Positions 54,897 to 64,000 of a stretch of DNA of 64,000 nucleotides are shown in pieces (within the stretch, counting starts at the first letter, position 1; each line of letters starts with the position of its first letter). This DNA is from Utricularia gibba (lineage: Eukaryota; Streptophyta; Magnoliopsida; Lamiales; Lentibulariaceae): positions 3,038,001 to 3,102,000 of the forward strand of contig CM007989.1 in assembly GCA_002189035.1 (NCBI GenBank), read 5' to 3'. Both the position numbers and the translations under genes were made by a program. The notes under the pieces are model-generated. The model worked only from the letters and a program-made list of their open reading frames with translations, made no database searches and was not told where the DNA came from.

Positions 54897-55499
54897 TCTT
54901 CAAATCTACGCGAATGCGCAGCAATCATCGAAAGAAATAAACGACAAGCAAGCAAGCACATATAGAGAAACGAACCCGTAAGCAAGCAAAGTTCTATTTC
55001 TCAGGTTAGCGCAAAGAGCTCGGTAGTCTTGTTCTACTTCCTTGCTGCTCTGTGATCTCCCTACATGAAACAAAATATCGAGGGCGTCACTCAAAGGGAT
55101 ATGAAGCAGTTGGAAACAGCAGGAAAAGCCCTTTTACGAGACGATAAACCGAGAAAAACAGGAAGCAACTCACCACCTCCAGGATCAAGCCGAAACCTGA
55201 AATGCGCGATTTCTACGTGCCAAAGAATGAAAAAAATCTACCGCTCATTCATTCACTCCCATGGCACCAACATCCCGATTTTCCCATTTCTGCCCTCGTC
55301 CATTTTTCTTTTCTTTTTTTTTTTAAAGGGTAATATTTTTAATACCCCTAAAAAATAAAAAAAAAGTAATAAATCAAATCACAAATTATTTTCAAGAATG
55401 TATTCATCGTTGTAATTTCTTGGTTGGTAGGGCGGGTTTTCTGCGCATTCCCTCCGACCTTTTCTCTCGCTTCTCCTTGAAGCTCAACTGTTCGACGAA
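54897..55499. promoter_or_regulatory. Divergent promoter region of NDX and the OB-fold gene
   Basis: The two start codons are 604 bases apart and point away from each other. A non-coding first NDX exon may lie near 55020-55180. T and A runs lie at 55306-55325 and 55350-55366. No specific motif was assigned. Confidence 0.4.
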
Positions 55500-56009
55500 A
55501 TGTCTCTACCGGAAAACACACGCACTCCGTTGGTCAAGGCTACAGCATACAAGCCGACTACAACCATAGCCAACTCAGATGAAATCGAAGCACTGTTACA
55601 GCCTCTAAAAGACATAGTACCCGCAGCCGAGAACAACGTGAACGTCAAATTCATACTACTCGAGAAAGGGAGAATCACAGTGGAACAGCAGCACAAGACG
55701 TGCCTTGTTCTCGCGGCGGACGAAACAGCGGCGGTCCACTTCCAGCTCTGGGGGGACGAGTGTGATGCCTTCCAGCCCGGCGACATCGTGTTACTGAGAA
55801 ACGGTATATTTTCTTACCTTAGGAACAATCTTGTGCTGAGAGCCGGCAAGAAGGGGAGTGTGAAGAAATTAGGTGAATTCACGATGAATTTTGTGGAAAC
55901 GCCGAATCTGAGCGAGATGAAATGGGCACCAGATCCTTCTAATCCAAAGAGATACGTTGCGCAGGCTGTGATTTCTTCACATTCACGCATTTTTCCACCA
56001 ATGCACTGA
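55500..56009 (+). CDS. OB-fold nucleic-acid-binding protein (SOSS-B-like)
   Basis: This single-exon protein of 169 residues resembles Arabidopsis At1g03810 and the SOSS subunit B (hSSB1) OB-fold family, which bind single-stranded DNA. The fold is seen in VNVKFILLEKGRITVEQQ, TCLVLAADETAAVHFQLWGD (the family core), GDIVLLRNGIFSYLRNNLVL, RAGKKGSVKKLGEFTMNFVE and PNPNNPK-like DPSNPKRYV. It ends SSHSRIFPPMH, matching the SRIFPP end in Arabidopsis, so the protein is full length. A disordered N-terminal 35 residues precede the fold. DNA binding is inferred from the family; its in vivo function in plants is not established. Confidence 0.88.
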   Translation: MSLPENTRTPLVKATAYKPTTTIANSDEIEALLQPLKDIVPAAENNVNVKFILLEKGRITVEQQHKTCLVLAADETAAVHFQLWGDECDAFQPGDIVLLRNGIFSYLRNNLVLRAGKKGSVKKLGEFTMNFVETPNLSEMKWAPDPSNPKRYVAQAVISSHSRIFPPMH

Positions 56010-56203
56010 TCTTGTTCTCTCTTGAACTGTTTCTGAATTTCAGAAGTGAAGATGGTGCGACGTCACTGAAAGTGCCACGGGAAGTGGAGATCACGTGACA
56101 CGCACCCCGAACATGCCACCGGAGTTCTAGAATGTTTTTTTTTTTTTTCGAGAAAAAGAACAAAAAATTGGAAAATCCTCAGTTCCTCTGTTCCCATCCA
56201 TCC

Positions 56204-57089
56204 ATGGCTTTCCTATCAATCCCCTTCTCCACAAGACTTCCCTCGTCTTCTTCCTATTTCCAATCCACTGATTCCTCCCCATTTCTCCGTTACAAGCCCC
56301 ACAATTTCACTCCACGAAGAACCCCAGGGCTAGCTGTTTCCTCCCTTCAATCCCCGATTACCGGTGTCCCCGACGCGGAACTCGTTTCCTCCCTCAAACT
56401 CAAGCTACTCTCCGCTGTTTCCGGGCTTAATCGAGGCCTCGCCGCAACCGTGGAGGACCTGCAATATGCCGATTCCGCAGCCAAAGACCTCGAAGCCGCC
56501 GCCGGCCCCGTTGATCTGTCAGTAGATCTGGATAAGTTGCAGGGGAGGTGGAAATTGATATACAGTAGCGCGTTTTCGTCTCGTACTCTTGGAGGCTCCC
56601 GGCCAGGGCCTCCTACGGGGAGACTTATCCCGTTAACTCTCGGCCGAGTATTTCAACGAATTGACATCTTGAGTAAAGACTTCGACAACATTGTTGAGAT
56701 CGAGATCGGAGCTCCGTGGCCTCTACAACCTGTTGAACTGACAGCAGCTCTGGCGCACAAATTTGAAGTAACTGGTTAGTGATTCTGATGAGTTTTTTTT
56801 TTTTTTTTTTCCCGGACCCCGGGGTTGCGTTTCGAGTCTGATCCATGTATTGGGATGAACAGGGAGCTCAGGAATCAAGATCAAATTTGAGAAGACGACG
56901 GTGAAATCGGTTAGCGGGAACTTCTCTCAGTTGCCGCCGCTGGAACTGCCCCGTTTCCCGGAATGGCTTAGGCCGCCGAGCTCTAATCCGGCGACCGGCA
57001 GTGGTGAGTTTGAAGTTACGTTTATGGATTCGGATACTAGAATTACACGAGGGGATCGAGGCGAGCTCAGAGTTTTTGTGATTTCTTGA
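56204..57089 (+). CDS. FBN4: Fibrillin 4 (plastid-lipid-associated protein 6 / HrBP1), copy 1
   Basis: FBN4 is a chloroplast plastoglobule protein of the PAP/fibrillin lipocalin-like family, needed for plastoquinone distribution and stress tolerance; it was also reported to bind harpin. The first 50 residues are Ser-rich and basic, as a transit peptide. Next are SSLKLKLLSAVSGLNRGLAA, AAGPVDLSVDLDKLQGRWKL, IYSSAFSSRTLGGSRPGPPT, GRLIPLTLGRVFQRIDI, FDNIVEIEIGAPWPLQPVEL, and in exon 2 FEKTTVKSVSGNFSQLPPLE, DSDTRITRGDRGELRVFVIS. Length is 265 residues in two exons (56204-56774 and 56863-57089). A T-run lies in the intron. A second copy follows after 249 bases. Confidence 0.93.
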
Positions 57090-57338
57090 GTGAAGCCTTC
57101 TTCGTTCATTCATTCACACTTCAGACATAATCACAACAACACTGATACTTATTACCATCCGCATTCCTTTTGATCCCTTCTTACTCCCCATTCATAACTA
57201 ATGACATCATTTACAAAGATGATGTTTTTCAAGTGTTTTCAGAAGGTCATTCACCTTACCCTATATAATTCTAATTTTTTTTAACAAGAAAAGCAGCAAG
57301 ATCGCAGGATTCTGACCCAGCTCGGCTCCCACCCATCC

Positions 57339-58175
57339 ATGGCTTCCCTATCAGTTCCCTTTCCCACTAAGCTTCACTCATCTCCTCACTTCCGATCTGC
57401 TGATTCCTCCCCGTCTCTCCGTTGCAAACCCTACGGTTTCGCTCCCAGAAGAACCCTAAGACAAGCTGTTTCCTCCCCTCAATCCTCCATCGCCAATCTC
57501 CCCAATGCCGATCTCGTTTCCTCCCTTAAACTCAAATTACTCACCGCTGTTTCCGGACTTGATCGAGGCCTCGCCGCAACCGCGGAGGACCTGCAAAACG
57601 CCGATTCCGCCGCCAGAGACCTCGAAGCCGCTGCCGGCCCCGTTGATCTTTCGGTCGATCTGGATAAGTTGCAGGGGAGGTGGAAACTGATTTACAGCAG
57701 CGCCTTTTCGTCTCGTACTATCACAGCTCCGTTGACTCTCGGCCGGGTGTTTCAACGAATCGATGTATCGAGCAAGGACTACGACAACATTGTTGAGATC
57801 GAAATCGGGGCTCCATGGCCTCTGCAGCCAGTTGAACTGACAGAAGTTCTAGCACACAAATTCGAAGTAATTGGTTAGTGATTCCGATGAGTTTTGTCTG
57901 CTCAGGGTATGCATTCTTCAGTAAGATTCTACGCATCGCCATGAACAGGGAGCTCGAGAATCAACATCAGATTCCAGAAGACGACGCTGAAAACGGTTAG
58001 CGGGAACTTACCTCAGTTGCCGCCTCTGGAACTGCCGCGCTTCCCGGAATGGCTCTGGCCGCCGAGCTCTGAAGCGCCGACTGGGAGTGGCGAGTATGAA
58101 GTTACGTTTATAGATTCAGATACTCGGATCACCCGAGGGGATGGAGGCGCGCTCAGAGTTTTCGTTATTGCTTGA
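57339..58175 (+). CDS. Fibrillin 4 tandem copy 2, with short internal deletion
   Basis: This is a clear tandem duplicate of the preceding gene: same two-exon structure (57339-57873 and 57949-58175), same phase and splice sites, and very similar coding sequence (SSLKLKLLTAVSGLDRGLAA, AAGPVDLSVDLDKLQGRWKL, VEIEIGAPWPLQPVEL). It is 253 residues long. The main difference is an in-frame loss of 11 residues at the conserved LGGSRPGPPTGRLIP loop, which here reads only ITAP before LTLGRVF. That loop is present in FBN4 of Arabidopsis, so the loss is derived. The frame is intact throughout and synonymous-looking changes are many, so it is probably expressed and under selection. It ends RVFVIA, nearer the Arabidopsis end than copy 1. 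Confidence 0.9.
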
Positions 58176-58371
58176 CTGTTGTAGCCTCCCTCTTTCATTC
58201 AAAGCACAGGGAGCAGGCTAAGCTAGCAAACTGACGATGATCGTGTCCTGTGATATTGCACAATTCACACAAGTTGTAATCTTGGGAACATTGCCAGGGC
58301 GAAGGAGATCCACATTTGGTTCCGTCGTACCGGGCCACGAAACACTGTACACTTGGTAAGGCCGTATCAAC

Positions 58372-61300
58372 CTACAACAAAGGAGAAGACACTGAATCCA
58401 TGGGTAAAGATGATGGATGGATGAATTTTGGTTGAGTACCTTCTTCGGAGAAGTCAAACATCCCACCAATCCATCCTTCATCCTCATGCTTTCCATCTGC
58501 GTCGACCTCATTGCTCGCAGCTTCCATTGAGTTGCAGTACCCCTCTTCGCATAGCCTTCCAAAATCCAACTTCCCATCTGAGGCTGGGGTCATTAGTGGA
58601 ACGCCATTTCCCAGCGTGGATGATGACTTGCAGATGATGGCTGCATTATCTTCAAAGTTTCTACCACGGCCCTTTGGAGAAGCTTTTAAAACATTAGGCT
58701 CCCGAGAACTCATGTGGTTCACATCATCCGTGGGGGATCTGTCACTGGTGAGGTGGTCCAAATCAAGCGAATTTTCACTTCTGATGGATGAACCTGAGGA
58801 AGGCATGAATCAGGATGTACACTAACAAAGTAATTTTCTAGGGCAGAGGGTGGATCTATACCTCCTGAGCTTTCGGTGGAGCTATATGAGGGTGGTTTTG
58901 AATGACACACAACGCTTCTTTCACTGGTGTTCTGTCTAGTTTGGCAACAGTTGCTGGGAACCGTAGAATGCTTTCTTTCAGAAGGTGCAAACCTGCATAA
59001 GCAGTTAGTAAGCCCTTCATTTTCCTGAATCAAATAGGAGGGAAGAACAACATCTAATAAGATTTAAAACCTGGTGGAAACTGCTAATCTAAATCAGGAT
59101 CATGACAACAGCAACACCTAACTTAGGATCTATGCGCAGGGTACTCACCCATCAATCGATCCAGGTTGCATTCTGAGAAAATTCTCAAAAACTGGCAACA
59201 AATCCTTGTGCCTTATCTCGACTTCATGTGAAGGAGCCCTCTCGATTTCCAACTCCCCATCCAAATCATATCCAGTGTCCGGAGGTTCGAGAACATGGAA
59301 GTGCATCTGTAAATGAAGGGATAATTGTTCAATGGAATCTGTGATGGTTGCAGGCATCAGCGATCTATGTTTTGATTTAGAAGAGGGAGATCTTTGACAA
59401 TTTACCATTGTCTGCTGCCATGCAGGCAACCTGCAAGATTTTATTTGAACTTCAGCATTAGACAAATACAAGTGGGACTTCTCTGGGAACTCCATAGAAC
59501 TAGAGTTGGGTGGTCCCCTTTCCGCAGCATTCGCATTAACCTGGATTGCTGGTTTGGAGTCATCACTGTTATCAAAGGCATACCCAGAGAGAGAGTCCGC
59601 TCTCTCCATATCATCAAATCTTCTGCAAACATCCCACCATTGTTGAGGTTCAACTTTCACCCTTAACTCATCGGTTTCAATGCTAACCATGGAAGCTGCC
59701 AAACATTCCGCTGTGCCATCGCTCACAGATCCAATTGGGAGCTTCAACTCATGTTGAACCACAAAACCATCTGGAGTATACACTAAGATGTGCGCCAGAG
59801 GTCTATGGTTTGACTTAGCTTCCACTATGGAAGAGTTAGAATTGTGGAAAACTGCAGCCACAGCCCCTGACGGCGTCCATATCTTACCTGCCACTGAGGC
59901 AGCAGCGTTGCTTACTGAATTCAGCAAGCCTGAATTGCTGCACTGCAACCTTGTAACAACAGAGAGAGTGCAAGTAGGGGGAGGCAAAGAATGCTGTTCG
60001 CTTACAGAAAATGACGATGTTGACCACCATGGAGGATTAGAAACTAAATATTGCGAATTTCCTTGAACACGAGCATGTAGAGTCTGAAGTGCATCATTAC
60101 TCCCAAAGGGAGACAACAGAAAGATATGACAGGTGCCTCTCGTGGTTACAATAGCAATCCACTGACTGTATTGACTAAAACAAATATCCTGGATGACCTG
60201 ATCAGTCGCACAAAAAAACAAGAGGGAAAAACATAAGCACTTTAAAATATATCGCTGGAAAAATCAGTGAAGACTAAGCATGATGTGCTTACTGCACTAG
60301 TTACTCCGCGATGAAGTTTGTAAAGGTGAACATAAGAACTGTCCCAGTCCCACAACCAGGTCCAGCGCATTTGTTACAAGGCATAATTCTGAATACATTT
60401 ATGTTTTTCCCATGTGTGGAGGCTGTAACAAGAAGAGCCCCACTTGGATCAAAACAAAGAGCAGATATTGGACTTTCATGAGCTTTAAACTGTGATATAA
60501 TCTCCGAGGAAACAAGGTCCTTCACAACAACCTGCACTTGATGGAAAGAGCAAGATAATACCTTATAGAAATGTGCTCAAACACTTGTGCACATTACTAG
60601 TGAGTGTTTATTGCCTGACTGAAAATTACAAGATGGGAAAAAATCATTCAACAAAAGTACAAAAAAGAAAAGTAAACAGCACATCTCACTTACCACTCCA
60701 GCATTCTCAGGTTCAAATGCCATACATCCAAGCCTATCTGGAAGCAACTCCGGGTAGTGCTTGGACAGTTTTTTGTATCCCATGTCACCTAGGGTGAGTA
60801 ATCCAACGGCTAAATGCTTGGTGGACTCCAATGCATAGCGGGCCATCATGGTTCCACTCCCTGGAGATGTTGACGGACTAGTAGCCGGTGAAAGGCTCCT
60901 TGGACTGGCTCTACCTGCATTTGCTTGGAATGGACGACTTGGAGGATAAGCTAACCACCTTGTTCCCACAGCCATTGGGCCATACCCAGTGTTGATACCA
61001 ATTGCAGCAGGTTCTCCAAGGCGAGGCACAGGATAGGTCACAACTACAGCTTTCTTCTCCAGAGTCAGGGTGTCCAAGCAATAAATCTGTTCAATAAAAA
61101 ATATGGCACCAGTTTTATATCATGAAGCCTCATGACACCAGCATGCTATTCTAATTCAAGTCATGCTTCATTGTAAATGATGCCTATGTGGGTATCGATG
61201 TATGTAATTTATGAAAGTTTCTGAGACCGGAAAACCAGAAGTCACAAGGAGAAAAGAATCTTAAGTAAAAAATATTTCGAAGCGCAAAAAAGTACATGCA

Positions 61301-62807
61301 GACAAATGATCAAAAGGCAAACGGCCCATGCTTTTGAGTTGAAGGGCATGTTCATTAGCGCTTGCCCCCTCTGTTCTTTCATTTTCTCACCTCTACACAT
61401 TTACATGTGCACATTAAACAGCCCTGATACTGAACTCAAGCTGCAAAAACTTACTTGCTCTTCAAGTCCAACAGCTACTGTTCTTGAACTGCACCTGATC
61501 ATCAGCACTGCTGATTTGAAGCTGATAACCTTAACATACTCATCTGATTTCATTGAATAAAATCGAAGAGTTGTAGGAGAGAGAAAACTTCTTCCGTGAG
61601 GTGGCTCAGATGAAACATGTTGTGTATGGCCAGAGCCAGGATGGTGAAATGAAGTGATCTTTTCTTCCTCATGGATCCCAGCAATAGCAACCACGGGATG
61701 TGCTGATTTATGACTTCCAGCATTAGTGCCAATCCCAGGAAATGGAAGCATCTGTAAGAATGTAGCTGGTCCATCACGCAAGGAAACCAACTCACTCAAA
61801 GTAGATGCATCGTGAACATCAAAGATTTGAAAACCATTTAGATAACCAAGCAGCAGCACATATTGGAAAGCAGTCGAACTAAGCTCCATTTTGTCAAATC
61901 CAGCCCACAAGACCTGATTAGCACAATAGTAGTGGAAAATGAGCATCACATTGCTAAGATTATATGATAGCAATGGTCAATACTAGCACTGTTTGAACAT
62001 GATCTAGATCATAGAACAATGTCTATAAGGAGATGCCAATACTAGCATCGGCCATGTACACCAAACAGAAAACTAACAATAATCTAGTAGTATTGGGACT
62101 AAGAAATCAGCAATGCTAACTTAAAGATTAAGAACAAGCCAGTGGTATCCTACTTTTCATTCAAATGGAAAAAAAGATGATGGGAATATACTGACAAAAC
62201 ATGATTCAATTTAGCATTATTAGTTTTCAGCATTGCAAATTTCTTTCCCTTTACTATAGTTGTACTCGGTCTGGTATGCCACACCCCCGCCCCACTTATC
62301 CCCACTTATCCCCTCGCTGACATTCCATTTTGGGCACCTTCAGTCATCAACTTTTAAAGTTCCCAAGCGGGTACAAGCACTGACAAAAGAATTAGATAAT
62401 TTCTTCAAAACTGACGATTTTAGCTTCGCTTCCAAATCCTAATTCCAGAAAAATAAAAATTTTAAACGTCGATATCAGTATATGTTTAGTAGATAATTGC
62501 ATTAAACATCCAACACGGCTCGGAGACTGTGTTCCATCGCCAAATGACCAACTAAAAGGCATGAAAGAGCTCCAAGAAGCAAGTGTGATTCAACCCGTCC
62601 ATGGCGAGAATTGAAAGAAATAGCATAACAGTCAGAGAAGCATGGAACCTGTTCTTTCCGTTCATCTCCACTTGAAATCGACGCAGAGACGGTTGCGCTA
62701 GCCGATCGGACAGCCGTGCTCGCATTTGAAGAGATCGTCTTGATGCAAGAAGAAACAATCCTCAAAGAACTCGGCAACTTGCCATTTCTCCCCATGGCTT
62801 TCTTCAT
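58372..62807 (-). CDS. ATG18: ATG18-type autophagy protein (PROPPIN with BCAS3 domain), with one apparent frameshift
   Basis: This is a plant ATG18 g/h/f-type protein: a WD40-like PROPPIN that binds PI3P at autophagosomes, extended by a BCAS3-like C-terminal domain. In order: MGRNGKLPSSLRIVSSCIKT (start 62807 or 62795), VLWAGFDKMELSSTAFQYVL, LLGYLNGFQIFDVHDAST, IYCLDTLTLEKKAVVVTYP, WLAYPPSRPFQANAGRASP, VVVKDLVSSEIISQFKAHES, FDPSGALLVTASTHGKNINV (the PROPPIN blade), VIQDICFSQYSQWIAIVTTR, then HARVQGNSQYLVSNPPWWST and the C-terminal LYLSNAEVQIKSCRLPAWQQ. Within the exon at about 60301-60535 the frame shifts at CCC 60349-60351 (GGG on the coding strand). One more base would lead GPGCG into DWDSSYVHLYKLHRGVTSA, the expected continuation. 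The stop at 58372 is tentative; a further 3' exon may exist. It converges on the second fibrillin gene. Confidence 0.88.
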
Positions 62808-63576
62808 CGCCTATCAATTCTTCTCCCCCTTTCCCCGTGATTACCTCCTCCGTCGGCCTTTCGCCACCGCCACCGACACAAAAAACACTTCCTCCTCCAC
62901 TCCACCGCCTCCACCCACCGACACGTGAACGGCTACTCCTCTGATCATCGAATTCAAAGATCGTTCAACAAACAAAAAACTGTAACAATCGCGCGAATTT
63001 ATCAAATCAATTCGAAGATATCTTCAAGAATTTCGACTTTGACTTGAAGCGAAATCCATATCCGCATTAACTTGGAGCCACAGTTGGTGCATATCCATCC
63101 ATATATAGAAGAAGCTCTGTATTGAAGTTGCTTGCGCTTCACAATTCTATCCTCAGTTAAAAATAATAATAATAAATAAAATAAAATAAATAAAGAGCCC
63201 AATACCTTGAATAGTTTATTACTCGGTCTTGGGTTGAGCCCAAACTGGACCCGGCCCATTATAATATTTTATTTACGTAAAAAAATGATAAAAAATTCAA
63301 GAAACAAACTTCATCATCATAATCTCAACTAATCGCAGTACTTTACTTGAAATCCACGGCATGGGGATAATTAAGCGTTGTGGCGTGACCTCTGTATGGT
63401 ATTCAAGTTATCATGTCTTGAAGCACAATCTGTCCTTCATGATAACCGTCATTTTTCTCACCCCCTGAACCCAAATCTCTGCTTTCTTCAATCCCACATT
63501 CTTCTACTGTAAAAAGATACTGTCTTGAATTGTCTTCTTGTTCTAAAGTTCAGGCTTTTCTGTGAGTACTTGCTGA
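62808..63576. promoter_or_regulatory. Divergent promoter region of ATG18 and the kinase gene
   Basis: Both genes start outward from this 769-base spacer. GGCCCA-type and GAGCCCAA motifs cluster at 63197-63262. An A/T run with AATAAA repeats lies at 63163-63195. No other gene was seen. Confidence 0.4.
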
Positions 63577-64000
63577 ATGTCGTCTTCCCCTGTAACAGTT
63601 CTTGAGGACCTGCTGAATGGGTCTCCATCGGATTCTCCCGATCACACGACGTCGTGTTCGATAGGATCTAGTGATGCAGAGCCGGTGGCAGGACTGTGTC
63701 ACTACAAGCAACGGCTTGCTGCATTGCCAAGAGGGATAGCAAGTGTTGTGATGAGGTGCAGGTTCAAGCACCAAGCATCTGACTGTTCGGTGCCCCATTT
63801 AAAGCATTTCAAGCTCAAAGAACTTCGAACCGCAACGAGAGACTTTTCTACCGGTTCCCACTCTGCATAATCTTGTATCCTTTTCACCGGTAGAATGTAA
63901 AGTCTGAAGCTTTGGTCAACAGATTGCTTGATCGGAAGGGGCTCGCACGCGGAGGTGTATCAAGGACGTTTCCGGGACGGGACGGTGGCTGCGATCAAAC
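63577..64000 (+). CDS. Receptor-like cytoplasmic kinase, 5' end (RLCK VI-like)
   Basis: The gene runs off the right end of the window. Exon 1 (63577-63853) has a Ser-rich N-terminus (MSSSPVTVLEDLLNGSPSD, then DHTTSCSIGSS) and HFKLKELRTATRDFST, the linker that precedes kinase domains in receptor-like cytoplasmic kinases. Exon 2 from 63923 continues in frame with DCLIGRGSHAEVYQGRFRDG (the glycine-rich loop) and TVAAIK, where the Lys is the ATP-anchoring residue. There is no signal peptide or membrane span, so it is cytosolic. The shape matches class VI RLCKs such as the RBK proteins that associate with ROP GTPases, but the catalytic loop is outside the window and the subfamily is tentative. Confidence 0.8.

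Noticed and set aside
57339-58175. Fibrillin copy 2 as a pseudogene
   Set aside because: The deletion is in frame, splice sites are intact and the end is conserved.

Overview
This is nuclear DNA from a flowering plant, almost certainly a eudicot. Genes are split by short AT-rich GT-AG introns (two look like GC-AG), intergenic DNA is AT-rich, and the products include plant-only families: sucrose synthase, PHR2, fibrillin, NODULIN HOMEOBOX, DUF538, a receptor-like cytoplasmic kinase and a CW-zinc-finger protein. Twenty-one recognised or well-supported genes, two of them cut by the window edges, plus three weaker ones lie in 64 kb, so the genome is compact. From memory, the gene set matches Arabidopsis blocks around At4g02280-At4g02485, At2g47590-At2g47790, At1g03000-At1g03810 and At3g62900-At3g62910, as expected for one ancestral segment that was duplicated and thinned in Arabidopsis. 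The species cannot be named from the window.

Layout. 0-8 kb, + strand: 3' end of an unknown membrane protein, sucrose synthase (SUS2/SUS3 clade), a DUF538 secreted protein and PHR2. 8-20 kb, - strand: ribosomal protein eL22, a universal stress protein, the WD40 protein GTS1/WDR89, co-chaperone p23 and mismatch-repair PMS1. 20-27 kb: an AlkB-like dioxygenase (+), TSPO (-), an LRR protein with a ubiquitin-like domain (+) and ALG3 (+). 27-45 kb, - strand: a possible DUF3774 wound-induced peptide gene, a large CW zinc-finger gene, PEX6 and an organellar release factor 1. 45-49 kb is gene-poor: a 0.7-kb inverted-repeat element with a 10-bp target duplication, an unrecognised gene fragment and a small acidic protein. 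49-64 kb: NODULIN HOMEOBOX (-), an OB-fold protein (+), two tandem fibrillin-4 genes (+), an ATG18 autophagy protein (-) and the start of a kinase gene (+).

The genes are housekeeping or stress-response functions (translation, DNA repair, peroxisome import, ER glycosylation, autophagy, sucrose metabolism, plastid lipids) and do not form one pathway. I found no novel multi-gene system.

The most consequential observation is technical. Seven genes (sucrose synthase, PHR2, DUF3774, CW zinc finger, PEX6, the 46-kb fragment, ATG18) each carry one apparent frameshift, and every one is explained by a single missing C or G in a short C/G run. The uniform type and direction point to a base-calling or assembly error rather than seven pseudogenes. 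The most interesting biology is the inverted-repeat element at 45.3-46.0 kb, the fibrillin tandem pair with an in-frame deletion in one copy, a 5-nt first coding exon in p23, and two probable GC-AG introns.
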